Assembly: GCF_015062615.1 (NCBI RefSeq)
Contig: NZ_SUUH01000002.1
Span: 372,001-436,000, forward strand
Source: Denitrobacterium detoxificans
Lineage (GTDB): Bacteria; Actinomycetota; Coriobacteriia; Coriobacteriales; Eggerthellaceae
DNA length: 64,000 bases
Reading direction: 5' to 3'
The notes below the pieces were generated by a model, which made no database searches, had not been told where the DNA came from, and worked only from the letters and a program-made list of their open reading frames with translations. Shown here in pieces: positions 17,000 to 25,001 of this stretch (position 1 is its first letter; each line of letters begins with the position of its first letter). The position numbers and the translations under genes are program-made.

Positions 17000-17413
17000 A
17001 TGTACAATGATGAGTGGATGCTGAAGCAAATAGCTGGATTCTTTTATGCGCTCGTAAGGCGAAGCGAGTCTAAAACCATCCTTCAAAAACGGTTCAAAAA
17101 GGATCGCCCTGTTTTGACGGAATTCTATTCCATCATTGAAGCCATTGACGCTCAAGGCTATCAAGCTGGAGTGGACTTTGCATTTCGTCAAAGATACTTT
17201 GATTCGGTGATTGCCAATGGCTCGTTGAGTCTTGTGGAGCTTCGTGTTCGCGGTACGTTATGGCGCGTCGTAATGTATTGGGTTCGAGAAGAGCGATTGT
17301 TTGTGGTGCTCGATGCCTTTGAAGCGCATAAGCATAAGTCGATGTTTGACGTGATAAAAGTCATTAGGCCCAAAGTTCGAATCGTGGATGGCTTGCTAGA
17401 GAGGAGTGAGTGA
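17000..17413 (+). CDS. RelE/HigB-superfamily toxin (Gp49-like)
   Basis: This 137-residue protein resembles toxin components with a RelE-type fold. The central block SLVELRVRGTLWRVVMYWVREERLFVVLDAFEAHKHKS matches the usual VxELR....GxYRVxYF......xVLLxxFxKK pattern of the HigB/Gp49 group, which are ribosome-dependent or free mRNA interferases. ATG 17000 follows GAGGGG. The toxin gene precedes the antitoxin gene by one base, the reversed order usual for higBA. Confidence 0.83.
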   Translation: MYNDEWMLKQIAGFFYALVRRSESKTILQKRFKKDRPVLTEFYSIIEAIDAQGYQAGVDFAFRQRYFDSVIANGSLSLVELRVRGTLWRVVMYWVREERLFVVLDAFEAHKHKSMFDVIKVIRPKVRIVDGLLERSE

Positions 17414-17414
17414 A

Positions 17415-17825
17415 ATGGCTATGCGAATGTCTCTCGCTGAGTTTGTGGGGGATGAGTATGTCGATGCGGTGCTTTCTCCGGAGGTAATCGAGTTTTCCAT
17501 GAACTTGCACTTGCAAAGCGAAATCTATGGGCGCATGAAAGAACTTGGCGTGACTCAAAAGGAACTTGCTAAGAGGATGGGCGTTTCTCCTGCTGCGGTA
17601 TCCAAGATGCTTTCAAAAGATTCGAACATGCGAATTAGCACGATTGCTCGCATTGCTTCTGCCCTTGATTGCGATGTCATGCCGATTAAGCTTATGCCTC
17701 GCGAGGAAGTTATTAGGCGTTGCGAAAGCGTTCCTTTGGATGATGCGAATGCGGAATCAACGGACGAGCGGTCTAGCGATTTGGCTTCATCGTCATTGAA
17801 TAGGCAAATCGCCTCCGCATCCTAG
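17415..17825 (+). CDS. HTH (XRE-type) antitoxin of the HigBA-like pair
   Basis: This 136-residue protein has a helix-turn-helix at about residues 43-75 (GVTQKELAKRMGVSPAAVSKML), followed by a region typical of HigA/XRE antitoxins (STIARIASALDCDVMPIKL) and a serine/acid-rich tail. ATG 17415 is chosen because GAGGAG lies eight bases upstream. It is expected to bind the palindrome at 16965-16980 and to neutralise the toxin encoded just before it. Confidence 0.87.
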   Translation: MAMRMSLAEFVGDEYVDAVLSPEVIEFSMNLHLQSEIYGRMKELGVTQKELAKRMGVSPAAVSKMLSKDSNMRISTIARIASALDCDVMPIKLMPREEVIRRCESVPLDDANAESTDERSSDLASSSLNRQIASAS

Positions 17826-17837
17826 TGCCCGCCCTCA

Positions 17838-19040
17838 CTAGTACCTCTTCACAAGCCCCAAAATGTTATCGTGGCAGATGGCTTGCGCGGTTTGCGACGT
17901 AAGGCGATCGAGCAGGTCGTAGTACTTCACCACTTCGGCGGGGTAGGTCTTCCAGTGGCCCACCTTGTCGGTGCCGATCATGATGCGGTTGGGGAATTCT
18001 TCGCACAACGCCACCCAGTCGTCCATCGTGTCGCCGTCGTTGTACCGGTCGGGGAAGTTGTCCTGTACGTAGTAGTCGTACACCACCCACGACAAATCGG
18101 TGTACAGGTTGGGGTGCGTGGCCAGCATCTCCGCGGCAATCTCGGGCAGGTGCTGAATTTCCACGCGTCGGGAAATGCCCACATGTGCCCAGATGATGTT
18201 GCACTCGGGGTTGTGCTCCACGGCCCGCTTAAGCTCGTCGAGGTAGAGCACCTCTTCGCTGCTTTGCGCGGTGATGTTGTGGTGAATCATTACGGGCAGG
18301 CCTTCTTCGGCGCCAAGGTCGAACACGTCTAGAAACGCCGGATGGTCGATGTGTGGCGGTTCGCCGTACGTAAGAGCCGTTAGATCGTCGTGGCGGCTCA
18401 TGATCTCGCCGATGCCTTCCCAAAACCCTGGGTATAGGCGTAGCAGCTGACGGATGTGGTCGGCGGAGAATCGGTCGTTGCCGTTGATGCCGCAGCAGAA
18501 GGGGTGGTACCGCTTGCGAATGTCTTCCGGTTGGGCGAGCAGCTCCTCGGCCAGCAGGAAGTCGGTGCCCGAATAGTAGTAGCACCGCGAATCATTTGAT
18601 AGGTAGTAGCTGGGAGCCTTGTCTGTATGCTCGTCCCATTGCTTGGCGATGCCCAGGCCGAAGACGACCGATTCCGATACGCCGCTCATGTCCTGCGCGC
18701 GGGCAAGCGCGGCAAACCCATCGGTCTTTTCCAGGAAGTCGCAATAGTGCAGGTGGCTGTCGACGATGTCGTAGCGAATGTCTACGCCGGGCTCGTCGAT
18801 CTCCACCTGGGAGCCGTCGGTGAAGGCGATGCTCGCCGGCTCCTTGGCGTTTGCCCCCGTGGCGTCCGCGGGTACGCTCGATCGATCGCTGATCAGGGAG
18901 CTTTCGTTATTCACCGAGCCGCTTTGCGCTGTGGAGCCCGCGGTTTGCGCGCATCCCCCTAGCAGCGCCGACCCCGCTGCGCCCGCAAGCGCCATGCCCC
19001 CGGCTTTGAGCGCGTCTCTGCGCGAAATGCGTTTCACCAT
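17838..19040 (-). CDS. Tat-exported lipoprotein, amidohydrolase 2 family
   Basis: This 400-residue metal-dependent hydrolase of the amidohydrolase 2 type has a TIM-barrel with HSLHYC-like first motif DSHLHYC, a middle histidine in MIHHNITAQ, HVGISR, and a late Asp in IMIGTDKVGHW. The N-terminus has a twin-arginine signal (ISRRDALKAGG), a hydrophobic stretch and the lipobox LLGGC, so it should be a folded, exported lipoprotein. The start at 19040 is preferred over 19067 because AAGGAGGG lies between the two ATGs. It stands alone; its substrate is unknown. Confidence 0.85.
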   Translation of the reverse strand: MVKRISRRDALKAGGMALAGAAGSALLGGCAQTAGSTAQSGSVNNESSLISDRSSVPADATGANAKEPASIAFTDGSQVEIDEPGVDIRYDIVDSHLHYCDFLEKTDGFAALARAQDMSGVSESVVFGLGIAKQWDEHTDKAPSYYLSNDSRCYYYSGTDFLLAEELLAQPEDIRKRYHPFCCGINGNDRFSADHIRQLLRLYPGFWEGIGEIMSRHDDLTALTYGEPPHIDHPAFLDVFDLGAEEGLPVMIHHNITAQSSEEVLYLDELKRAVEHNPECNIIWAHVGISRRVEIQHLPEIAAEMLATHPNLYTDLSWVVYDYYVQDNFPDRYNDGDTMDDWVALCEEFPNRIMIGTDKVGHWKTYPAEVVKYYDLLDRLTSQTAQAICHDNILGLVKRY

Positions 19041-19159
19041 GCCTGAACCACTCCCTCCTTGATCCATGCCAGTTTGCCGTCATTGTATCCGTTTCAGCTA
19101 TCGCCTGCTCTTGTAGATGCGTTTTCGTGCTGTGGTGTATTGCATCTTTCGATGCTGGT

Positions 19160-21745
19160 CTACTTTCTAGTTATTAATAGGTATGGATAGTGCTTTGCTC
19201 GAAATGCGTTAGTCGGGCCGATGCTTTTTAGCGCGTTAAAGAGTTGTTTGTCTGTTCTAATGCCGAGATCGAGGTAGTCTTTAGTGCATAGCTTGTACAA
19301 GTCCCTGGCGGATATCATTCGACCGTTTTTGACGTTTTTGGTTGAGCTATTTACCAGGGAGACCAATTGGTCTTTGTTCGCTAGTGCGAAATCCGGCAAA
19401 TAGTACCATCGATCTATGCATAGCAAGAGGTAAGGACTCAAAACGAGTTTTGATTCGTAGTCCTCAGTTAACCCTGCGGTTTTCGCCAATTGCTTTACTT
19501 CTTTATATGGCAAATATCCATGGTTGTTTGCCATTTTGGTTTTAAGGAATTCGACGAACGTCTTGCAATTTGTTTTTAGTTTGATTGTCACCCATGGGTA
19601 GGCATTGAGGGAAAGCCGACTATCGGCAAGTTTGATTAACTGATAAAGGTATTCACGGTTGGTAATACCTTGAGCAGTAAGGTCATTTTCGTTTTGTTTG
19701 TAGATGGCATTGATGTGAACGATAGGAATGTCAGCTTCAGTCATATAGCGATATGCGGAGTTCGAGCAAGTGAATACTTGAGGAACGGCCGTTGGGGGTA
19801 ATGGGGGAGCTGCCATTGAGAGGTCCTCGATTGTTGTTAAATATGCTGGATGCTGTTTAGCGTCCTCGCTATAACATAGTATGAGCTGGCCCTTTTCGTA
19901 GCCTGCATGATTGGTTGCCGCTATTACTTGAAATGAGAGATTCTCGTGCGTCGGGCAGGACTTGCACTTGCAGATGTTACTGAAATCAGTTCGGCAGATT
20001 GAAGTCCTGTCTTTTCTTGCGGTTTTGCAGAGCGAATCCGCCTTGGGGCACGAAGCGCATGGGTGCTTTGCTAGCACGATGGTTTGATTTGATTGGCGGT
20101 AGGTCGTTCCCGCGTCTAACGTTAAGAATTGTTCGAGATGAATATTTGAGTTAAAGCCGTATGTTGCTAGTAGGGCTTCTAATGCTTCATAGCTAAGAAA
20201 GCCATTTGTTCGTAAGAGCTGCGAATAAACCGCAATTCTAAGCGTTGTGAACACGATATTGCATGATATTTCATCTTGTGTGGGGCACGTTTTAATGATT
20301 TGGCGGACGCGTTCTCGGCTTATGCCATATTCCGATCCTAGGCTATTTAATGTGACACCAAGTCCTTTTTGCGTATAGTACCGGCTGGCTAGGTCGACTT
20401 GCCTTTGGTTTGGTTTTGAGCTGGAATCAGAAATAATGTCAGCGACGGCTTGGTGGATCGAGTTTAATTTGCTGTACGCCCTGTAGCATATGTCGGCATA
20501 GTCGATAATCTCTTCGTAGATGCAATACAACAGTGGGTTGTTTTCGGTGTAATTTGATAAATCTTGAACAGTCTTTGCTTGCGTAATCGTATTGCATTCG
20601 TTGGGAATAGATAGAAAATCGAACACGGATAGTGGAACGTCTCTGATCCAATCGGGGCATCGGTTTGCCAGACATTTTGCCTTTTGTGGGAGGAGGTTTG
20701 TATAGCCGAGCCTATTTAATGCATTAATCAGCTCGATTAAGAGGGTTGAGGCGCTTGCCATTCCGAGCTTTGCGGCGACTGCTCCGATACTGGATGTGCA
20801 GAGTGATTCTAATGCTAATTCGAGTGGTTTTCCCGTTGGGCGTATTTCGGTAATTGATTCGCGTCCACCTTTGCTTAGCGATTGGAGTATTGAATAAGCT
20901 TGCTCTGTGGTTTTGAGCAGCGGTCCCTTTTGATAGCGGATTAGCGAGCAAATATTCGACTTGCTGTTGGTTAAATCGAGGGGGATGAATGCTGTTTTTC
21001 CATCTGGCACATTGATCGTAAATGCTGTTCTTTCGCAGGGATAATCGCTGATAAGTGACTCGACGAGATTGTCGTGCGTGCATCCGTGACGAAGCATGGA
21101 CTCCCACATCATCTTTCTGAATGACCTCTGTTCAGCGCATGTCGCTTGGCTAGTCGAATCATCGGTTATTGATTTGAATGTGAGAGTAAGGCCGAGCGTG
21201 GCTGCCGCAGACTCCATTTTCTTCAGCCTGCCACTTCCCATGCCCTTAATGGCTAAAATGTCTTCTATTGAAGAGCCTGCGAGGTCACTAACGTAAACAA
21301 AGCCTGCTTCGGATAGTTTGGATGCGATTCCCGGGGTCGTGATTGACGAAATGGGTGTGCTGCTGGCTTTTTCGCTGCATTTTTTGGCGCCATCGAATTT
21401 ATGCGGCGTTTTGTATGGTTTATGGTGCAGGTTTAAATTGGTAACAAGCCATCGTTCTGCTTCAAGTACAAGGGAAGGGCTTGTCTTTGAAGCCTCGACG
21501 ATTATGTCTATGGGCACGTTTGCGAGGTCGTGCGCCGATTCGACGCCATAGTAACGAAGTTTGCTTATCCCTGTCTTTGGGAAAAACCGTTCGATTGGTG
21601 TATTCGGGATTGATGTGGCGGAATACTGACCCAGAAATGCGCGAGTGGTGTTAGGGCGCTGTTCGCCCCCGCTCTCAATCGCTTTTGTCATTTCGTCCAT
21701 CGTCAACTGCTCATTCGCCTCTTCTGTGTTTGCTCGGATATGCAA
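19160..21745 (-). CDS. Large protein with alpha-CTD-like HhH units, sigma region 4-like HTH and Cys cluster
   Basis: This gene encodes 861 residues. Two helix-hairpin-helix units resembling the RNA polymerase alpha C-terminal domain are visible near residues 58-95 (ISKLRYYGVESAHDLANVP) and 138-180 (GFVYVSDLAGSSIEDILAIK). A sigma-70 region 4-like HTH (GVTLNSLGSEYGISRERVRQ) lies near residues 462-482. A cluster of seven cysteines follows at about 565-597 (CASC, then C, C, C, and CKC-KSC), which could bind zinc or an iron-sulfur cluster. The remaining parts are helical and unassigned. The gene is AT-rich compared with the core genes downstream. The TTG at 21745 gives the longest form; TTG 21706 and ATG 21700 are alternative starts. 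I do not recognise the whole architecture. Confidence 0.78.
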   Translation of the reverse strand: MHIRANTEEANEQLTMDEMTKAIESGGEQRPNTTRAFLGQYSATSIPNTPIERFFPKTGISKLRYYGVESAHDLANVPIDIIVEASKTSPSLVLEAERWLVTNLNLHHKPYKTPHKFDGAKKCSEKASSTPISSITTPGIASKLSEAGFVYVSDLAGSSIEDILAIKGMGSGRLKKMESAAATLGLTLTFKSITDDSTSQATCAEQRSFRKMMWESMLRHGCTHDNLVESLISDYPCERTAFTINVPDGKTAFIPLDLTNSKSNICSLIRYQKGPLLKTTEQAYSILQSLSKGGRESITEIRPTGKPLELALESLCTSSIGAVAAKLGMASASTLLIELINALNRLGYTNLLPQKAKCLANRCPDWIRDVPLSVFDFLSIPNECNTITQAKTVQDLSNYTENNPLLYCIYEEIIDYADICYRAYSKLNSIHQAVADIISDSSSKPNQRQVDLASRYYTQKGLGVTLNSLGSEYGISRERVRQIIKTCPTQDEISCNIVFTTLRIAVYSQLLRTNGFLSYEALEALLATYGFNSNIHLEQFLTLDAGTTYRQSNQTIVLAKHPCASCPKADSLCKTARKDRTSICRTDFSNICKCKSCPTHENLSFQVIAATNHAGYEKGQLILCYSEDAKQHPAYLTTIEDLSMAAPPLPPTAVPQVFTCSNSAYRYMTEADIPIVHINAIYKQNENDLTAQGITNREYLYQLIKLADSRLSLNAYPWVTIKLKTNCKTFVEFLKTKMANNHGYLPYKEVKQLAKTAGLTEDYESKLVLSPYLLLCIDRWYYLPDFALANKDQLVSLVNSSTKNVKNGRMISARDLYKLCTKDYLDLGIRTDKQLFNALKSIGPTNAFRAKHYPYLLITRK

Positions 21746-21828
21746 GTTGTATTTGCGGATTGCCGTAATATTGACGTATACGTAAAGCCTCTCGCTTCAA
21801 TTGTAATGGTACGTAACTCTCTTACCGG

Positions 21829-21862
21829 AAAAAATCGCCCCAGGCCAATGGCCCGGGGCGAT
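21829..21862 (-). terminator. Terminator after the DUF5692-like gene
   Basis: On the minus strand a stem of ATCGCCCC and GGGGCGAT with an inner GGCC/GGCC stem (one mismatch between) is followed by a run of six T. It ends the TetR-DUF5692 transcript. Confidence 0.85.
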
Positions 21863-21889
21863 GTTCGCTAGTCTATTTGTTCGCTCCGC

Positions 21890-23035
21890 TTATGCGGCCT
21901 TCTCGCCAGCTAGAATCTTGTGGGCGCGCTCGTATTCCGCAACCTCATGCTCGGGCAGCTCGCCTTCTGCGATGCGGCCGCGGGCGGTCTCGTAATCGCG
22001 CGTGCCAATGAACACTTCCTGCTTGTAGGGGTTCACCCCTAGCTTCTTCGCGCGGTAGAAGATGTAGACGATCGCCGCCACGTTCGCGCCAAGCGCCAGA
22101 ACCGAGACCACGGTGTTCGTGGTGGTGTTCAGCGTGGAGTTCACGGCAAATACGCTGTCGAAGCCAAACGACGGGAAGGAATCCTGGAACTGCGGGAATA
22201 CCTGCGCGAACATGCACCAGATGGCCAGCGTGTTGGCGCGGTTCTGAATCCAGCCGCCCTTGTTCCAAAGGGCCGCGGCCACGGTGGGGGCCAGAAGCAA
22301 CGCCAAGCCGCAGTACCATGCGTGGTTGGGCAGGCAGTTGTACGTATAGCAGAAGTTCCACAGGTCGTAGGCAATCACGAACACCCAGGTCATGTCAGCC
22401 CAGACCATGTCATCCTTCTTCTTCGACGTGTACACGGCCCACCAGCCGGTCATGCAGAAGATGTCGATGAGGCCCGCAATGCCGTTGAACAGGTTGTTGA
22501 AACCGGCAATCTGCGTGGCATGCTCGGAAGTTACCCATACGATCGAGCCCGTGGCGGCGTCGACGAATGCGCCGTCGGATCCGGGCACCGTGGGGTCCTG
22601 GATGACGCCCGCATTATATTGCAGCAGGTGAACGAAGCTCTCGAAGTCGCTTACCACGGCAATGAGGATGTTGATGCCCACGATGATGAACGGGAAGCAC
22701 TTGAACCAAGTGGCCTTGCCCAGCTTGCCCCAGTGGTACTTGATGATCATGAAGCCAATGCAGCCGGTAAGCGCCGCGTACACCTTCGCGTAGTGGAACC
22801 AGCCGTTTTGGAACAGGACCGTGGGGTTGTTCTGCGCCCATTCGGCGCCCGACCCGGCGCCCACCGTTACGGCGATGCAGTAGATGGTCATGGCGATGGG
22901 AAGCGCCACGAACATGATGATGCCGCCGGCCTTGCTTCTTCGGGCAAACTCGTTCAGTAGTATGAGCCCGCCGAACACGAGCACCCAGCCTACCCATTGG
23001 TACAGCGCATTTGCCCCATACACGTCGAATAGCAT
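21890..23035 (-). CDS. Polytopic membrane protein (DUF5692-like)
   Basis: This 381-residue protein has about nine to ten hydrophobic helices, beginning with WVGWVLVFGGLILL and FVALPIAMTIYCIAV, and a charged cytoplasmic tail rich in E, R and K. It resembles the DUF5692 family of integral membrane proteins, which I recall from Coriobacteria and relatives; function is unknown. The central segment WFHYAKVYAALTGCIGFMIIKYHWGK looks conserved. It lies 39 bases behind the TetR gene on the same strand and is probably controlled by it, which suggests transport of, or response to, a small molecule. Confidence 0.75.
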   Translation of the reverse strand: MLFDVYGANALYQWVGWVLVFGGLILLNEFARRSKAGGIIMFVALPIAMTIYCIAVTVGAGSGAEWAQNNPTVLFQNGWFHYAKVYAALTGCIGFMIIKYHWGKLGKATWFKCFPFIIVGINILIAVVSDFESFVHLLQYNAGVIQDPTVPGSDGAFVDAATGSIVWVTSEHATQIAGFNNLFNGIAGLIDIFCMTGWWAVYTSKKKDDMVWADMTWVFVIAYDLWNFCYTYNCLPNHAWYCGLALLLAPTVAAALWNKGGWIQNRANTLAIWCMFAQVFPQFQDSFPSFGFDSVFAVNSTLNTTTNTVVSVLALGANVAAIVYIFYRAKKLGVNPYKQEVFIGTRDYETARGRIAEGELPEHEVAEYERAHKILAGEKAA

Positions 23036-23074
23036 AATCTCCTCCTAACCTTGTAACGAGTGGCGTCTACCGTG

Positions 23075-23668
23075 CTACTCGTTGTCCCCTAGATCCAGGT
23101 GCAGCGTCTGCGCGACGAGACTTTCCAGGACCTCGTCGGACGCGTCGGGATGGCTGCGGATGAATGCGACCATGCCCATGATGAGCATGTAGAACATCTC
23201 GTAGACGTGCTCGATTTCCAAGTGATGGCTTTGCGCGTAGGCAACGGCGGTGGTGTTAGTGAGGTAACGTGCGAGCACGTCGGCAGACCGGGAAAGAAAA
23301 CGCAGGTAGAGGCTTGCGTTTTCGTTGTGGGCCAAATCTGTTCGAAACGATCCGTTGTCGAAGACGCCTCGCTTGAGCATGCGGATGCAATCGTGAAGCG
23401 CCTTGCGCACGTTGCCCGGTTCGCGGTTGTCGTTCCACAGCTCCACCATCTCGCGAAACTCCTCGACGTAATCGTCCAGGACCGCTTCGGTCACGGCGTC
23501 CTTGTCGGGAAAGTAGTGGTAGAACAGGCTGCGCGTGACTCCCACGGCGGCGGTGATGCTCTTTACGGTGGTGTGCGCCATGCCGCGCTCTTCGTAGAGG
23601 GTGCGTGCGGCGGATACGATTTCCGCACGACGATCTGGCGAATCGGTGATTTCAATCTGGTCGATCAT
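23075..23668 (-). CDS. TetR-family transcriptional repressor
   Basis: This 197-residue protein has an N-terminal TetR HTH (EIVSAARTLYEERGMAHTTV, then ITAAVGVTRSLFYHYFPDKD) and an all-helical ligand-binding domain. ATG 23668 is chosen because GAGAGGGG lies eight bases upstream; ATG 23674 would leave too little space. Two 15-bp TetR-like operators lie upstream of its start (23687-23701 and 23730-23744), so it probably represses itself, the downstream DUF5692-like gene, and perhaps the divergent AEC transporter. Confidence 0.92.
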   Translation of the reverse strand: MIDQIEITDSPDRRAEIVSAARTLYEERGMAHTTVKSITAAVGVTRSLFYHYFPDKDAVTEAVLDDYVEEFREMVELWNDNREPGNVRKALHDCIRMLKRGVFDNGSFRTDLAHNENASLYLRFLSRSADVLARYLTNTTAVAYAQSHHLEIEHVYEMFYMLIMGMVAFIRSHPDASDEVLESLVAQTLHLDLGDNE

Positions 23669-23686
23669 TGCCATGGCCCCTCTCCA

Positions 23687-23701
23687 TTGACGCTGTGTCA
23701 A
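23687..23701. promoter_or_regulatory. TetR operator-like palindrome 1
   Basis: TTGACGC-T-GTGTCAA is a near-perfect palindrome (one mismatched pair) 18 bases before the TetR start codon. It matches the second site at 23730-23744. Confidence 0.7.
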
Positions 23702-23729
23702 CCCTGATGGCTCGAATATACGCTTCGCG

Positions 23730-23744
23730 TTGACGCAGCGTCAA
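23730..23744. promoter_or_regulatory. TetR operator-like palindrome 2
   Basis: TTGACGC-A-GCGTCAA is a perfect palindrome centred 43 bases from the first. A further half-site (GCGTCAA) follows near 23763. The spacing is about four helical turns, suggesting paired binding. Confidence 0.72.
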
Positions 23745-23912
23745 TGAACACATCGCTCGATGCGTCAACGGAGTGGGCGCGGCTGGAATTCATGGCGGAA
23801 ACCTGCGCAATGGCTGCTCCGCGGCTGTTCGACTGCCTGCAGTAGATGAACTTAGCCGAACATTTCCGTGGTGTGGTCTCGCGCTCGCGCAGACATGCCG
23901 TATCATTGCCCC

Positions 23913-24836
23913 ATGCTCAGTCTTACGCTTGCATGGAACATATTTACCCTCTTCATCATCATGGCCATGGGGTTCGCGCTCGTGAAAACGGGCATCGCGA
24001 AGCCCGAGCACAGCCATGGCGTGTCGCTGCTTTCGCTCTACATCGTGAGCCCGTGCATGATCATCTCCGCCTTTCAGGTGGAGCTCACCGACGACCTGCG
24101 CTCCGGCTTCATGCTTTCCTGCCTGGCCGCCGTCATCGTGCAGGCTTCCTACAACTTGGTGTGCTTCCTGCTGAAGCGCCCGCTGGGCCTTACGGCGGTG
24201 GAGCGCGCGTCGGTTACGTACTCGAACGCCGGCAACCTTATCATTCCCCTGGTCGTGAGCCTGTTGGGCTCCGAATGGGTCATCTACTGCACGCCGTTCA
24301 TCTTCGTGCAGAACGCGTTTTTGTGGAGCGTGGGGAAGAGCACCCTGCAGGGTAAGACCACGGTCGACTGGCGGCAGATTGTGCTTTCGCCGAACATGAT
24401 CGCCACGTACGTGGGCGGCCTGCTGTTCTTGCTGCAAATCGAACTTCCTGGCCCGCTGGGCAACGCCGTAAGCTCTGTCGGCAGCATGATTGGTCCGCTG
24501 GCCATGCTGCTTACGGGCCTTATCATGGGCGGCATCAAGGCGTCCGACCTGGTGCGGTTCCGCCGCTTGCCCATTCCCGTGCTGCTGCGCTTGGTGGCCC
24601 TGCCCCTGCTCGCGCTGGGGGCGATGAAGCTCTTGCTGCTTGCGAACCTTGCGCCCGACGCTTCCAACATCCTGCTCATCACGCTCTTGGGTGCGGCAGC
24701 TCCTGCGGCTTCCACGGTGAACCAGATGGCGAACATCTACGGCAATGACGCGGGGTACGCCAGCATCATCAATGTGGTCACCACGCTGTTGTGCATCATC
24801 ACGATGCCGCTCGTTGTCGCCGTGTATCTGCTGTAG
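23913..24836 (+). CDS. AEC (auxin efflux carrier) family transporter
   Basis: This 307-residue permease has about ten membrane helices in two groups, with the AEC features GFALVKTGIAKPEHS near the N-terminus, a central loop, and a C-terminal AAAPAASTVNQMANIYG segment. AEC carriers move organic acids such as malate, and auxin in plants. ATG 23913 is preferred because a -10-like TATCAT (23901-23906) ends six bases before it, the arrangement of a leaderless mRNA; no ribosome-binding site is seen. It is divergent from the TetR gene and shares its operator region. Confidence 0.87.
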   Translation: MLSLTLAWNIFTLFIIMAMGFALVKTGIAKPEHSHGVSLLSLYIVSPCMIISAFQVELTDDLRSGFMLSCLAAVIVQASYNLVCFLLKRPLGLTAVERASVTYSNAGNLIIPLVVSLLGSEWVIYCTPFIFVQNAFLWSVGKSTLQGKTTVDWRQIVLSPNMIATYVGGLLFLLQIELPGPLGNAVSSVGSMIGPLAMLLTGLIMGGIKASDLVRFRRLPIPVLLRLVALPLLALGAMKLLLLANLAPDASNILLITLLGAAAPAASTVNQMANIYGNDAGYASIINVVTTLLCIITMPLVVAVYLL

Positions 24837-24945
24837 CTTTCGCTTGCGTGTGTCAAGACACTCGTGGGTTCGGCGAGTCGCCTAGCCCAGGGTGGCTGGG
24901 CTTCTTAGCGCTTGCATGCGCCACCTACCACCAAACTCACCACGC

Positions 24946-24976
24946 AAAACAAAAGCGCCCGGTCTCCCGAGCGCTT
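24946..24976 (-). terminator. Terminator after the aminotransferase-like gene
   Basis: On the minus strand AAGCGC pairs with GCGCTT, with an inner CGG/CCG stem and short loop, followed by TTTTGTTTTG. It ends the transcript of the gene at 25002-26144. Confidence 0.75.
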
Positions 24977-25001
24977 GCATTCGTAAGTATTTCGCCGCAG
25001 C

